Positions 47,801-54,592 of a stretch of 64,000 nucleotides of DNA are shown piece after piece. The notes below the pieces were generated by a model. The model saw only the letters and a list, made by a program, of their open reading frames with translations, searched no databases and was not told the origin of the DNA. The position numbers and the translations under genes were made by a program. The stretch's first letter is position 1. Each line of letters opens with the position of its first letter. Source of the DNA: Parachlamydiaceae bacterium. Lineage in GTDB: Bacteria; Chlamydiota; Chlamydiia; Chlamydiales; Parachlamydiaceae. The stretch spans positions 1-64,000 of the forward strand of contig JANWJE010000137.1 of NCBI GenBank assembly GCA_025451995.1. The letters run 5' to 3'.

Positions 47801-48129
47801 AAGATTTCAAAATCATTCAAAAATTGAATAATGAACAATTTACTTTTTACCACCCTCCAATGAGTCAACCTTTTGCCACTTTAAAAGGCATTGGTTTAGC
47901 TCTATTTCTCCCCATTCTTTTCCCACTGACAATGTGTTGGAATCTCTTTAAGTTAACAGGGTTTGCCTTTATGTCACCTTTCAATAAGAATGGATGGAAA
48001 AATCTTCAGAGGCAAACAGCTGAAACCTTTATCAATTCACCGGCAAAAACGTTTTCATTTTATAAGCTATTCACCGATGATATTGCTTATCAACGAGAAA
48101 TTCTGAAGTACACGCCTCCTGAAGAATAG
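35881..48129 (+). CDS. Giant SF2-helicase-like protein (DUF3638/DUF3645-like)
   Basis: A single 4082-residue frame. Residues 190-330 hold His201 (SGHAMIYRF), Asn221 (YIYNAQQ) and Gln318/Cys323 (QRSGNCSVK), the His-Asn/Asp-Gln-Cys order of CE-clan cysteine proteases and YopJ acetyltransferases. Residues 2041-2710 form a helicase-like core: Walker A MGGGKTS (2045-2051), Walker B-like DECD (2185-2188), YDEFRSTGTD (2665-2674) and QQNNRARK (2698-2705), resembling eukaryotic DUF3638/DUF3645 proteins, large fungal proteins often labelled ubiquitinyl hydrolases. An acidic Glu-rich stretch lies near 2860-2905. Residues about 3130-3990 are repeats built on 'LT.EQI..L', with three long units starting near 3320, 3610 and 3816. 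A hydrophobic segment lies at 4001-4025. The ribosome-binding site AAGGGG precedes the ATG. The function is unknown; a host-directed role is inferred. Confidence 0.85.
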   Translation: MGDPLFDKSFSSFNQPGSNLNPDIHGNIPFNEVNRLKGKESKPKKLNYAKARNEIILRAKKELSSQENSLKEYSRLKQLTVQLDPLLSQFKNDEINPFRALAQTSLSYSAVNTGYESWQLKSVVKLYSNIFNSIENEDGLFSTPTFISPAIKESINNLTEHFKEDRTIEDEAVHIADKIANLAPGESYAMEGGWRGVPSGHAMIYRFGRREDGTFDLYIYNAQQGSSSVQGGIESQWRKKSSPYTYFSGITYEELFFSHPKEEKNLSLFKNWISLKKIKESEEIKSKDKMQVVFDSISHLKHRLALPKRESELFISMQRSGNCSVKTMNCMLLDLTNDHSIYKKISLDVRLRTIVAVYTHFKNSYCFLEGKEEKRDTQLFQLKEAISKYMRILDSNFKKESIGITDDQYMCAFATMMEMQSDLKDIELELNKSLGPRREINAEFNPENEELVTQKRTEYIEMLPAIMESESSKKIQNYTPLSSDFGKGISWSKLSESLNQLNEKINSLKEEDRKQDLIFQMEASLRNFSHLKNNLSIPFSEGEARRLQEQLIELQKTYNTEVLELGEVSSPAFQNTGMEFLALSYCLALAIDQKKNFSVLKDYGISTDYFFNSARQDRLFSLQDPQLLSQRQSLEAFFLKHKNNAIFNVTDGKFEEDKFLKGETSEGRFYQDYIDKSPTIKNSLLEVINNQNIYLKNYSPKDPRLQSIPIIGAAHIIKKGWEKNCPELWHIRDLEKSVLLACVAQGYYHQNPENRKAYPDDPYREPFDDNFLCVASHIKWQTNQDYIYRASYQDFSPDNELDDYVLNSQSEHQINQLSKENTLLVGKDLEQLDPNLPFYIALAEPDVQTTSLLQSTENSIERLKDKKFRKMLLHMFMKNIEKNGEIFSPFFTSFENPLMLRKIERLLSIGEKKFIDTQPETRPDLDEMLFLIRLYSRGLNTIKALNPTYRYAKETTRKIDELKKFLDKALTLPPLEDLDADAQKKKEIRAVKIGMMLGKPLQDMETNERVELLSSMINFRNELFALSSSEDPAYIRECKRRFFQLEGEWRNILKNQESCNQLGDQFLTQILGERCHLKWNFDPSTNCLSASDALGEKWTIDLLAPSLRNSKGALKEIVQELDVTGDYRRLFKDKRYDLKIFGNGKESEDFYFKSPVWGAIEISKIGDHSTIQRIIDGKYYTYLPNLRVIEEGLELNDAIFGDHALWVNLKDPNDIRFCDLETGKELYHTEKGKIVHNETGKIFYRMDRKKVDEEHQTQLSRFENLQQINGWINEKSKNKCDYLEFNRFKNQEGTTPLTFKFDNKSQKWQYSANPIYHIDTSPDMQIKLRVDHFLPLVNHDGTKRKILIPKTKIYSKGYLPLAKVFEPDSADKFSALDGQKGSIRYLEYDLGGDGSIITKNLEEKIYLAHLFLAQKKYDDALEVIQTISSSETLSQNLIEDIESLLISSEFIKDFSPNAAALQMKVFLMALHINPLIDFKNEIKKTLLENYEVYVDGLNSVEHALKLNPEEELSFIDAIGRENISSERKESLDNETFPKKVYQMISEQNDIPSLSERRKEFLLNNQIPSRRSSIIQNKISKPLFHLEWETFSNEISEIEVDIKSQSHFYIFHNLFNDQTGFKAYYLALKNAGKADSLKMQGVIYQLLFDIKHKNLKLTDKQKYVLSSVASSPEIAPEWPKWANPSLSEEEYRLGIKWYNEFKNLQISQKKTSALNYEYPKVKIEEEIISGSKPIDIQKRLELQDKFDGTLTFIEEGQDAKYASWQKEYLTHSPTNIPQSEDLYKKPTPLQLKESEEMYGEAIEKRRIHYIEDCKIARQNSESKLSFKKNHSDLDYQKLINEMKNESDRCSQHEKELLKQIDILVAKGQVLTDTPLHFTLSQVDPRGFSKKIPKLENILRAASQENGIEELLKMNQYLTREEIQELRSIAVEYMIEVTHRRHLERVYVPLEAWLKSKESGNPKKVLFEKAQDAMIEKRDYDPTKKLFPLLFEYLSDIRVKDNQANIINHVLSIISKKGDEELNKQALNIMSKKGDKAFNKCAFQLIMGGGKTSVIISMLIELISSSGSLACVMCHHSQMASVKGNLATFQKNRFDKDLFILDYSIQDLGNEKIVDTIIDRIKEAKKKGIALVMKTSLSDIIELKFYLESSRLANIHTDTEKQNQRRLVNKLAEINQIFTSSGLGIYDECDINLSIKTDVNIPLGIPKNILPERSALVKEIYEGLIDPEIKDIVGLDQNVQTEISSDILNNKIIPFLANKTFVSFKLNEKWKNAFIRYVTGKIPYKDQIKADQYSKLHPFNEDSLEEIKDNESRENVAFLIELERLYYSSDRYEHESAQLIALTRKMLCKVLKVSLSHSYNRHYGRDPKHDDGRVCPFLAVGSPATTNFGNVYMALAYQFQSALNGGISKGEIIFLAKKMTEAAQHYAEKEGKHFLEIAEAIQFKELTSVDLSEIFTEQGMEKAFQYVNDPKQLKERINLEAEVAPFHVRYYSERLTSNPINNVSRFKGAVACSGTLWNNPTYHTDFKEPYLDKGAEGSILNTLEARDIAINEIPNYEIESFFSIIKDHPNKKNLRAFVDGGGFFKGYTNDILAKKLKTFFLEERTKGGPPVKAIIYVDKFIKDGTQVEEFKLLKLDDDSNSLDTLHNTTNEEIEKKDLAPDDIFFLYDEFRSTGTDVELADDAFFFYTMDHNMIMRTELQQNNRARKFFNEQRGELIVSSKGRKEMVNQAKNFSDARATLEKNEAIALQDQISISRIAQIKDAVRFPLRNELLEADEIEREKLTEAYSDFFVSKYEDDPYLNDGRIVGEEDAKTVLSDYAKKLKIKLKNVCSKNEDEIIKAVDARVAQLSADISDDEKMASMSDEDMEVEIFQEVELETSLELEAEQEIEVNQEILNELEIYAYKTTTPAYQEQQWKLNPQKNLWEQINGQLIGVKETLARTDFSKTFSSKSSQYADSFSDSLKMTANFYHTAVEDLPLLHPHTKEAKFVLAMKDDNQTYKFVLVSEKDASFFKNWLRNHPSNGAYLVDLNGIPEVNQQSFDLEFSDQNNQNALIAGICYANLFNGNIVYLEEHPEIAKKIIPEKPDNLVRFIQLKTIRNQGESALYKLIGSKVLTFSKIIESSSQTGVIFSSRRKEIRNLYYNIQKMGENEIKKLDPENVVNISKEQVKWLQTKEQINYLSDLFINEVTPDQIERGILDQSKFHLLTKKDQVCALIKTNRDLIKTLKRDQVNHIETKDVNDLTENQIQWLNSSALIENLSEEKLIHQLTKSQVPFVKKQEAVKLLTKEQVNHVDPEYVKYLNDEQIGWLNNSSQINALPTSKIHLISEEARINITQPELMFALPNANKLEEGQLNVLHDYITNQILTNSNKIESSLQFWHASYFPQDKIPQLDIEKFVQRVFKKFVSEINEEQASVLTKTDKRLIENLKYPIFTAIQKDFYNLLTLKQINQLNPNLEKDIEILRELNEEQIGSIERRELIQKIDVNQLPFIKGKQVLLLSDEQVPMLKLKDQISNLTDIQIDLLTQHQIKEKLLSEEKISKITKNTLIKAAAESGFAEKLTSQQVRALEKEDLQYLSPQQADFINPELVNELNGKQLKGLTNAELINRIIPSKIQSIALESRKNLTKPELLFALPNAEGLTSDQLKILEMHIKDLMNDISGDVESSFKPWHTPYFPEDKISALKNDNFIQNIPEKFASKIEKEQVKKLTTNEKHLIAKLRYPVFKSIREQFYQYLVSEQINQLNPNDEEDIKILRALNVEQVVKIEKSGLLQKLNQNQIRWINKNQMQLIGKDQVSELSDKQIAALIASELINSLTPDKMKLIAIENRKNITQPELMLPLPDPQGLDEAQLNKLKEYIRSKFDADKIESKIQEWHLPYFPEDKVPMLNREDLIPLFPKQLAQFMTTKQTPHLNENNITLISELKYPSFQTIQPMLIKHLTIDQIRQLNPDTTSDVAIINKLVEKQIVQLNKNKKKDFKIIQKLNNEQFTFYHPPMSQPFATLKGIGLALFLPILFPLTMCWNLFKLTGFAFMSPFNKNGWKNLQRQTAETFINSPAKTFSFYKLFTDDIAYQREILKYTPPEE

Positions 48130-48161
48130 ACATCTTGCATCATTCATTCCCGTGCCCTTGC

Positions 48162-48260
48162 GAGGCTGTGAAAAAATAGAGATTTTCGTCGATTTTGGCT
48201 CATCGCGCAAATGAGTACCCTCAACTGAAACGTCCCACGTGCCGTTTTGGGAGGGGATGA
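48162..48260. repeat. Two-part dispersed repeat
   Basis: Module A, GAGGCTGTGAAAAAATAGAG (48162-48181), and module B, CGTCCCACGTGCCGTTTTGG (48231-48250), both recur at 60099-60197. There, A is in the same orientation but B is inverted (CGGCACGTGGGATGTTTCA). The gap 48130-48389 between two large genes holds no gene otherwise; a minus-orientation fragment of the GCAAGAGGTCT motif lies at 48127-48140. Confidence 0.55.
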
Positions 48261-48389
48261 GATTTTATCCATTTGTTTTATTCAAAAAAAATACTCGCTT
48301 AATATAAACTATGATAAAAGCTTTTTTATTAAAAAAAATAAAAATACAATTTAATTTTATATTATTTATTCAAGGACAAGAATAACTCG

Positions 48390-50912
48390 ATGAGAATATC
48401 CCCTGCTCAGATTTTGCCTCTCCCCGATCCCGAAGAACCAGAGAAAACTTCCTCAAATTCACTGTTACCTCAACACATTGTTTCTTCAATCCAGATTACG
48501 ACTTCTAACTCTTCTTCGTTGATAAAACGTATCATTTCAAATGATCAAGAGCGAAATGTGAAACAGAAGACTGAAGGTTTAAAAAAAGAAATCATCGAAT
48601 TAGATGCTCTTTTGAAGGATGACCCTCATGTTGTCGATCTTTTGCAGGATTTGGCCACTTTATTTAATAATCCCAGTGATTATAACGTCATATTAAATGT
48701 CGATGGTCAAACGTTTTATGCCCATAGGGAAATTCTCGCCGCGAGATCGCGAATGTTAAAAAAACTCGTATTAGGATTTTTTAAAGAAAATGAACAATCA
48801 ATGATCGATTTAACACCGATCACTTCTACACAAATTTTTGAGAAGATTTTATTTTTTCTCTACACAGGGCAAATCGAGCTTTCCTTAAATGATATTCCGC
48901 TCATATATGTGGAAGCGGATTACCTTGAATTAGAGGGTCTAAAAGAGCTGTGTTTCAACACCTTTATTAAAAATCTGACTAAAAAAGATGCTTATTCTCT
49001 TCTGGTTGCAATCTTTGAAACAATCGATGCCCATCCAATACTCAATCTATTTTATCATGAAGTTCTCGCATTTTGTGTCAGCGATGAAAGAATTATCCCA
49101 AATTACTGTGACCTTCCAGAAAGAATTTCAAATGACATTAAATTGTTAAACTATGCCCCATGTAATATTAAAAATGGCAGAGAAAATGTTTGGTTCAAAT
49201 TAAAATTAAAAGAAACTAATTGTGTAATAGCTTATTGTGGAGATAAGGAAGCTACTATTTTTGTGAAAATGAATCGTGCAAACTGCAATTTCTGTCGATT
49301 TCAACTAGGAAATCATGAGTGGGAGTTGGGTTTTAATTGTCTTAATGATTATTTAGCTGGTTGGATTGAAATTAATTCAACCAAAGAGACGGGTCCACAG
49401 CTTGAAGGAACTATCGTTCGAGCCTATGCAGAGGTTGGTACAGGCGTTTGTTTTTTAGATAATGAAGATGTGCATAAGAATATAAGTGCATCTTTTTTCG
49501 ACAATAAGGGTAACTCTTTAATGATAAGCCTAAGAAAGATAAGCTCTGCATTACAGTCTGCATTCTCTAATACTCTTACAAAAAAAGCCTATCAAGACCG
49601 GACCATTTTCCTCCAAATCAACCTCAACCTTAAGCTCCGAGACCAACAATGCCCTTTTTACTCCACTTCACACTGCACAAATGAACTGACGCAATCTTTA
49701 ATCGATTTATCAAAAAATTGCGATGAAGGCGACAATTCTGTTGCTTTTCAATGCGAAGATACATGTTTTTACGCCTATACTTTTTTCTTAAAACAAAGAA
49801 TCCCTTTGTTTTTCAACGAGCTGACCTTACAAAATAAGATATATTATCCCGATGTCGAAAAAGATTTTTTTAAGATTTTTCTTCAATTTATTTATACAGG
49901 AAAAATTGCATTGAACACTATCGAAGAAGGAAGAGCTCTCTTTTTACTCGGACATCAGTTCAATTTACCAGCTTTAAGAGAAACATGCCAAAATTTTTGT
50001 TTATCACAACTCTCGAAGGACAATGCGTTTGATCTTCTAAAAAAAATAGATAGAGGGCTTGAAGAATTTTTATACAAAGAGATCATCAAGATTATTGAAA
50101 TAAATGCAAGAACGTTATTTGTAAAAGAAAATCAAGATTTTCTCGATTTAAACTCGAGTGATTTTTTTAATCTTTTAGACAGCTCTAACTTAAACCTTCG
50201 AGAAGAAGATGTCATTCAAGCAACAGCTTTTTGGTTAGAATCAAAATCAAATGCAGATCAGCTCAAAGAAGAGGCAAAAAAGAAACTTCGACCAACACTC
50301 ATCGATTTAAAAAATCTTTGGTCGATTGTCGCTAAAATTCAAGTGAATGGCCATCCTCTTTTTTCGCCTTATGAACTAAGTAAAATCAGTCTGCGCATTG
50401 CCGGAAAGAAAAAAATAGATAATATTCGACACAATCCATTTCATTGGCTAATACAAGACACAGATCAACTTTTTACTGTTCAAAAAGAAATCTATACCGA
50501 AAAAGAAACTGTTGCGTACTGGAAAACCCTCCTATTTCCTACTCGAAAGCCTGAAAATAAAGAAATATTGCAAACAAAAAACAATCACTATGAACTCGTA
50601 TGTGAATGCTCTGAATCAGACTATATTGCTTTCTATGTGAATAAGATCTATGAAAAAAACGTCGCTTCCATCACTTGCTGTCTTCTCAATAAAGATGAGT
50701 CCAAAATACATGCAATGGAACCGTTATTCTCAGGAGTTGATACTGACAACTCTCATACAAAGCCCCCCTTTCCATTAATAAACAAAGAACAACTGTATAG
50801 AGAAAAACCTTTTAAGATGGATTTATTGGGGGCTCATCTGTTCAGCTTGAAAAAAGATGGATTTATTTTTAATGATTGCCTTCACATCCAAGTGAAAGTC
50901 CAGGAATTTTAA
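48390..50912 (+). CDS. Protein with two BTB-BACK modules
   Basis: An 840-residue protein. The first BTB/POZ domain is at about 92-178 (DYNVILNVDGQTFYAHREIL, AARSRMLKKL, FLYTGQIEL), with the typical 'F.AH+.IL.A.S..' start and 'FLYTG' helix, followed by a BACK-like helical stretch (about 180-240). Residues 255-420 are an unrecognised beta-rich region with several Cys. A second, more diverged BTB follows at about 446-545 (VAFQCEDTCFYAYTFFL, FLQFIYTGKIAL) with its own BACK region (about 550-670, ending VIQATAFWLE). In eukaryotes BTB-BACK proteins are adaptors of Cul3 ubiquitin ligases. Two full modules in one bacterial protein are unusual. The AAGGA at 48371-48376 is rather far from the ATG. Confidence 0.85.
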   Translation: MRISPAQILPLPDPEEPEKTSSNSLLPQHIVSSIQITTSNSSSLIKRIISNDQERNVKQKTEGLKKEIIELDALLKDDPHVVDLLQDLATLFNNPSDYNVILNVDGQTFYAHREILAARSRMLKKLVLGFFKENEQSMIDLTPITSTQIFEKILFFLYTGQIELSLNDIPLIYVEADYLELEGLKELCFNTFIKNLTKKDAYSLLVAIFETIDAHPILNLFYHEVLAFCVSDERIIPNYCDLPERISNDIKLLNYAPCNIKNGRENVWFKLKLKETNCVIAYCGDKEATIFVKMNRANCNFCRFQLGNHEWELGFNCLNDYLAGWIEINSTKETGPQLEGTIVRAYAEVGTGVCFLDNEDVHKNISASFFDNKGNSLMISLRKISSALQSAFSNTLTKKAYQDRTIFLQINLNLKLRDQQCPFYSTSHCTNELTQSLIDLSKNCDEGDNSVAFQCEDTCFYAYTFFLKQRIPLFFNELTLQNKIYYPDVEKDFFKIFLQFIYTGKIALNTIEEGRALFLLGHQFNLPALRETCQNFCLSQLSKDNAFDLLKKIDRGLEEFLYKEIIKIIEINARTLFVKENQDFLDLNSSDFFNLLDSSNLNLREEDVIQATAFWLESKSNADQLKEEAKKKLRPTLIDLKNLWSIVAKIQVNGHPLFSPYELSKISLRIAGKKKIDNIRHNPFHWLIQDTDQLFTVQKEIYTEKETVAYWKTLLFPTRKPENKEILQTKNNHYELVCECSESDYIAFYVNKIYEKNVASITCCLLNKDESKIHAMEPLFSGVDTDNSHTKPPFPLINKEQLYREKPFKMDLLGAHLFSLKKDGFIFNDCLHIQVKVQEF

Positions 50913-50932
50913 GAGGAAAGGTCAAAGATCCA

Positions 50933-50966
50933 TTTTATCAAGCAAATGTAATTACGCAAGATGTCT
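50933..50966 (+). repeat. 34-base dispersed element, full copy
   Basis: TTTTATCAAGCAAATGTAAT continues TACGCAAGATGTCT. It lies between the BTB gene and the next gene. The copy at 52049-52082 differs at only a few positions; other copies are at 19161-19192 and 59173-59206. Confidence 0.65.
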
Positions 50967-51030
50967 ATTCAATTGTTGTAAAAAACGATTGCAAAGATTA
51001 TAATCTCAAGACAATTAGATTAAGGTGTTT

Positions 51031-51987
51031 ATGAATCCAGTTTCTTTAAATAAAAGTACAATGCTAGCTCCTGTCGAACAATCAAACTCTTCAGCATTAG
51101 AGAATAAAACAGATAGTGTTATCAGATCGACTGGTATCTTCAAAAGGCTTGCTGCTATTATAGATGTGGAAATAGTTAAGGTACCAAAGAGAGAAGATCC
51201 GGGCATCGCATTGTCCGATGAAGTGAAAAAGTTATCGAAGGAGGAAAAGTTTGCGCAAGCATTGACAATTGCGATGAAAATAACAACTCCTCTTTTCCGC
51301 AAAGAAGCAATGGAATCGATTGCGAGTCATATCGCTTTCCATGATGATTTAGAAAAAGTGCTTGATGAAATAAAAACAAGCGAAGATCGAAGGAATTTTA
51401 TTTCAGCAGTGGCCAATCGCATCATCTCTCACAATTGGCCTTCACTCAATTCTCTCAAACTCAATTTAAAACAATTATTAGATTTTGCTAACAAACTGAG
51501 CGAGGAAGAACACGACATTGCTTTATCTTCTGCTGCATCTAACTATGGGAGTTATTATGGGTCTAAAGTGCCCCTTCAAATTATTGAAGTACTCACTGGA
51601 AGTCCAGAGCGCTATACTCGCGCTTTAAAGGAAATTATTTTTAATGCAGCTTATGTGTCCGGAATTCCTTGCGATTTAACGGAATTAGGTGAATATATCG
51701 GTAAAATCAGTCCAATCGAAGAGCGCGATTCTGTTTTAAAAGATCTAGTAGGTAGAATGGCGAGAATTCCAATCTGGAAGACTGGCAGCCTCTCGCTCAT
51801 CAGATTGCTAAGAGTTTTAAATCAGATTAAGGATGAAAGCATTCGAAATAGCGCAATGGAAGATATTCAAACAACGCCCTTATGTGAAGGGTATTCTTCA
51901 GAGGATTTGGCCAAAAAACTTAAAGAGGTGCAGGAATTACCGAGTGACCTTGCTCTATCATCAAACAACTGCGGAGAATATTGTTAA
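51031..51987 (+). CDS. Unknown all-helical protein
   Basis: A 318-residue protein, probably all alpha-helical, with paired helices of about 35-45 residues (KFAQALTIAMKITTPLFRKE, EDRRNFISAVANRIISH, EEHDIALSSAASNYG, ERYTRALKEIIFNAAYV, EERDSVLKDLVGRMARI). This resembles the HEAT-like protein at 22526-23977. No catalytic motif, signal peptide or membrane segment is present. I chose the ATG at 51031, six bases after TAAGG; a GTG two codons upstream is an alternative. It lies between the BTB gene and the F-box-like pair, with copies of the 34-base element on both sides. The function is unknown. Confidence 0.7.
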   Translation: MNPVSLNKSTMLAPVEQSNSSALENKTDSVIRSTGIFKRLAAIIDVEIVKVPKREDPGIALSDEVKKLSKEEKFAQALTIAMKITTPLFRKEAMESIASHIAFHDDLEKVLDEIKTSEDRRNFISAVANRIISHNWPSLNSLKLNLKQLLDFANKLSEEEHDIALSSAASNYGSYYGSKVPLQIIEVLTGSPERYTRALKEIIFNAAYVSGIPCDLTELGEYIGKISPIEERDSVLKDLVGRMARIPIWKTGSLSLIRLLRVLNQIKDESIRNSAMEDIQTTPLCEGYSSEDLAKKLKEVQELPSDLALSSNNCGEYC

Positions 51988-52020
51988 TAAGTGGTAATCA
52001 GATCGTCTCAACCTGCCTTT

Positions 52021-52039
52021 CAAGGCCGAGACGGCCTTG
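52021..52039 (+). terminator. GC-rich stem-loop
   Basis: CAAGGCCG (52021-52028) pairs perfectly with CGGCCTTG (52032-52039) around an AGA loop, 34 bases after the stop of the preceding gene. A weakly T-rich stretch (CTACTTTCCTTTT) follows. It is the most GC-rich stem in the region, so a terminator is plausible. Confidence 0.6.
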
Positions 52040-52048
52040 CTACTTTCC

Positions 52049-52082
52049 TTTTATCAAACAAATGTAATCACGCAAGAGGTCT
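52049..52082 (+). repeat. 34-base dispersed element, full copy
   Basis: TTTTATCAAACAAATGTAAT continues CACGCAAGAGGTCT. It directly follows the GC-rich stem-loop and ends 17 bases before the next start codon, so it may form part of the leader of the F-box-like gene. Confidence 0.65.
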
Positions 52083-52099
52083 AATTTTAAATTTTTTTT

Positions 52100-54592
52100 A
52101 TGAATCCAATTAAAGATTTCAGTGAGCCGCCACAATCTTGGCAAATTTTTTTAAAACAACTCGAGCGTTTTGCTTTACAACCTATAAATTCAACCTTCGA
52201 AAATGATTCGATAGATAAAGCTAGCTTTATCGACCAGAAAGTAAAAAAAGAAATGATTTCTCAACTCGCAGTGGATCATATAGAAAAAACTCCGTCTGCA
52301 GGCCCTTTCAATCTTCAACAGATCGATATTCAGCCACATTCTAATTCAGGCTATTATCTGATTTGTCAAATGTTTTCAAAAGCTCTCCTTTCCCTAAAAA
52401 ACAAAAAAAACCGATCTAATTTTTTAGAAAAAATACCCGAACAGCTCCTCAGCCAAAAGATATATTCCTATCTTGCCCCTTCCGATAAACTCATTCTTGG
52501 TTCAGTGAACAAAATATTCAACAAAATAATGATCATTGAATTCTTTCAAGATTTAATGGCTCAATGTGATCAGCTTTTAGATCGAATCGAAAAAATTTCT
52601 TTTTCAAACAAAGAAGAAGAAAAATCTTTAGAAATCGACAATTTAAATAAAACAAAACTTAAAATTTTAAATTTTAAATTTATTTTAAAAGACAAGCACA
52701 ACAAAACTCAAAACTATTTTAGTAAAGAATATTTTTCAGATTATTATTTTGAAAATGAAGCTATTTTTAATGAGATCAAAAACGATCTCGCTATTTATTA
52801 TAAAAGAATAAACACCAAAGATTTTTTTTCTATCATTTCTTCTCTGACTCAGATTAATGGGACAAATTTATTAAAGTACAATAATGATTTAATCCACAGC
52901 TCTTGCAATCCATTTCAATATGATGTAGCAAAACGAATTTACTTATTAGCCTCTTTTCGAAACGCAGTTGACCAAGGCCCTCTTATCCCCTCCACCCATC
53001 CATTTCATTTTTTGAGTGATTTAGAGTTTGCAAACTTTTGCGCACAAGAGGGTGAAGTCAACCTGGCTGGGCAATTTTTAAAGCAAATGACAGGCGAATC
53101 CAGTCTATTTTTCTTGAATAACGAATGGTTGGAAAATATGATTCCTTTACTGATGGATGTATTGGAAGAAATTGCCAAAGTAAAGCATAAAGAAAGCATC
53201 CAAATCGCCAAGAACCTTATTGAGCAATTCCCTCTTTTTTCTAGTGAATTTCAAACGTGTTTTAATATTTCAACCTCATTGAATCCCTCTTTGTATACTC
53301 AAACAACCCCTTCTTCTATTACAGTGGATAATATTGTTGGATTCATGAAAAAAATAATTGAAAACATAAAGTCTAAGGAAATTAAAAGTTATTTTTTAAT
53401 GAAAGCTGCGAAAGGATTAATTCAGCTTGAAAATAGCAATCAAGCAATTCAATTGATTAAAAACCACCTGATTAAAAGGGATTGGATAAATATTTGCATT
53501 GCATTGGCTGACTGTGGAGAAATCGACGCTTGTAAAAAAGCATTTCATTTGTATAACAATTCTTCAAAAAAACAATCTTTCTTAAATAAAAAAAATTATG
53601 ATCCTATAAATTCCAAATTGAAAATAGACGATGATTTCTTATTTTCAATTTTTGTAGAAAAATATTGTCTGGGATTAATAAAAAAAGGAGAAATCGAAGA
53701 AGCGATTTCTTTTTATAAAAAATTTTATCCTTCAAATCTTAAAGATATCCCAAAGTTTTTACTAAAAATTTCAAAATTTGATTGTAAAAAAACTTTAATT
53801 TTTTTGGAAGCAATAGAAAATAATAATACAGGAAATAAATCAGAAATAATAAATGACCTTTGTCTAAAATTAATCGATCAATATCAATTTGAGATGATCC
53901 CTTTTCTTTTAGAAAAATTAATTATTTTAGAAGATAATTTATCGACTTTCTTTGTTATTGAAAAAATTTGTCAAATTCTCATCACAGAATTTGGGATACC
54001 AAAAGCAAATGAGCTTATTCTTCAATTAATTTCTGAAAATGAAACTATCACCAAAGAAAAATATCCAGATTTTTTTAATTTAATCGACAATGTATTTTTA
54101 TATCCTATCAAAAAAATTGATACCTTGATTGCAACCATTGAAAACAACTCGGAAGACTTTAAAACTATGACCCCTCGTTTTCATTTTGATGATGATGAAG
54201 ATGGTTTTAGATTAACAGAATTATATAAAAAATTATTTATTGAAAATTTGAAAAAATTGCCCGATGTTCAACATTTTAAATTAGCAATTGAAAAACTTAA
54301 ACCCACCATTCATAAAATTACAAGTCCTAAAAAGAAATATGAATTTGTTGCATTAATTTTATATTGTCTGATTGAACGAAAAGATTTGCAAAAATTAAAC
54401 GGCCTTTTGATAGCAATTGAATTGATTAATACCCTACCAGCTGAGTGCATCGAGAAACATTGGAATGATCTTACTTTGAACCAAGTATTAGCATTTGCTT
54501 TAAACAATCAGGATGGAAATGGAGAATCGTTGATTGAAAAGATTCAAAATCCCAATATAAAAAAAATCATTAAAAATGAGAGATCTTTATGA
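52100..54592 (+). CDS. F-box-like solenoid protein 1
   Basis: An 830-residue protein with the clearest F-box-like motif of the window at about 108-145 (KIPEQLLSQKIYSYLAPSDK, then LILGSVNKIFNKI), matching the I-P-x-x-[IL]...I.SYL...D...L..V.K.F pattern. The first 100 residues are unrecognised. From about 300 to the end TPR/PPR-like helical pairs recur (GLIQLENSNQAIQLIKNHLI, GLIKKGEIEEAISFYKKFY). The composition is strongly Lys/Ile/Asn-rich and AT-rich. No ribosome-binding site precedes the ATG. The stop overlaps the next gene's start by four bases (ATGA). F-box proteins bridge Skp1 and substrates in host SCF ligases; host function here is inferred. Confidence 0.8.
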   Translation: MNPIKDFSEPPQSWQIFLKQLERFALQPINSTFENDSIDKASFIDQKVKKEMISQLAVDHIEKTPSAGPFNLQQIDIQPHSNSGYYLICQMFSKALLSLKNKKNRSNFLEKIPEQLLSQKIYSYLAPSDKLILGSVNKIFNKIMIIEFFQDLMAQCDQLLDRIEKISFSNKEEEKSLEIDNLNKTKLKILNFKFILKDKHNKTQNYFSKEYFSDYYFENEAIFNEIKNDLAIYYKRINTKDFFSIISSLTQINGTNLLKYNNDLIHSSCNPFQYDVAKRIYLLASFRNAVDQGPLIPSTHPFHFLSDLEFANFCAQEGEVNLAGQFLKQMTGESSLFFLNNEWLENMIPLLMDVLEEIAKVKHKESIQIAKNLIEQFPLFSSEFQTCFNISTSLNPSLYTQTTPSSITVDNIVGFMKKIIENIKSKEIKSYFLMKAAKGLIQLENSNQAIQLIKNHLIKRDWINICIALADCGEIDACKKAFHLYNNSSKKQSFLNKKNYDPINSKLKIDDDFLFSIFVEKYCLGLIKKGEIEEAISFYKKFYPSNLKDIPKFLLKISKFDCKKTLIFLEAIENNNTGNKSEIINDLCLKLIDQYQFEMIPFLLEKLIILEDNLSTFFVIEKICQILITEFGIPKANELILQLISENETITKEKYPDFFNLIDNVFLYPIKKIDTLIATIENNSEDFKTMTPRFHFDDDEDGFRLTELYKKLFIENLKKLPDVQHFKLAIEKLKPTIHKITSPKKKYEFVALILYCLIERKDLQKLNGLLIAIELINTLPAECIEKHWNDLTLNQVLAFALNNQDGNGESLIEKIQNPNIKKIIKNERSL

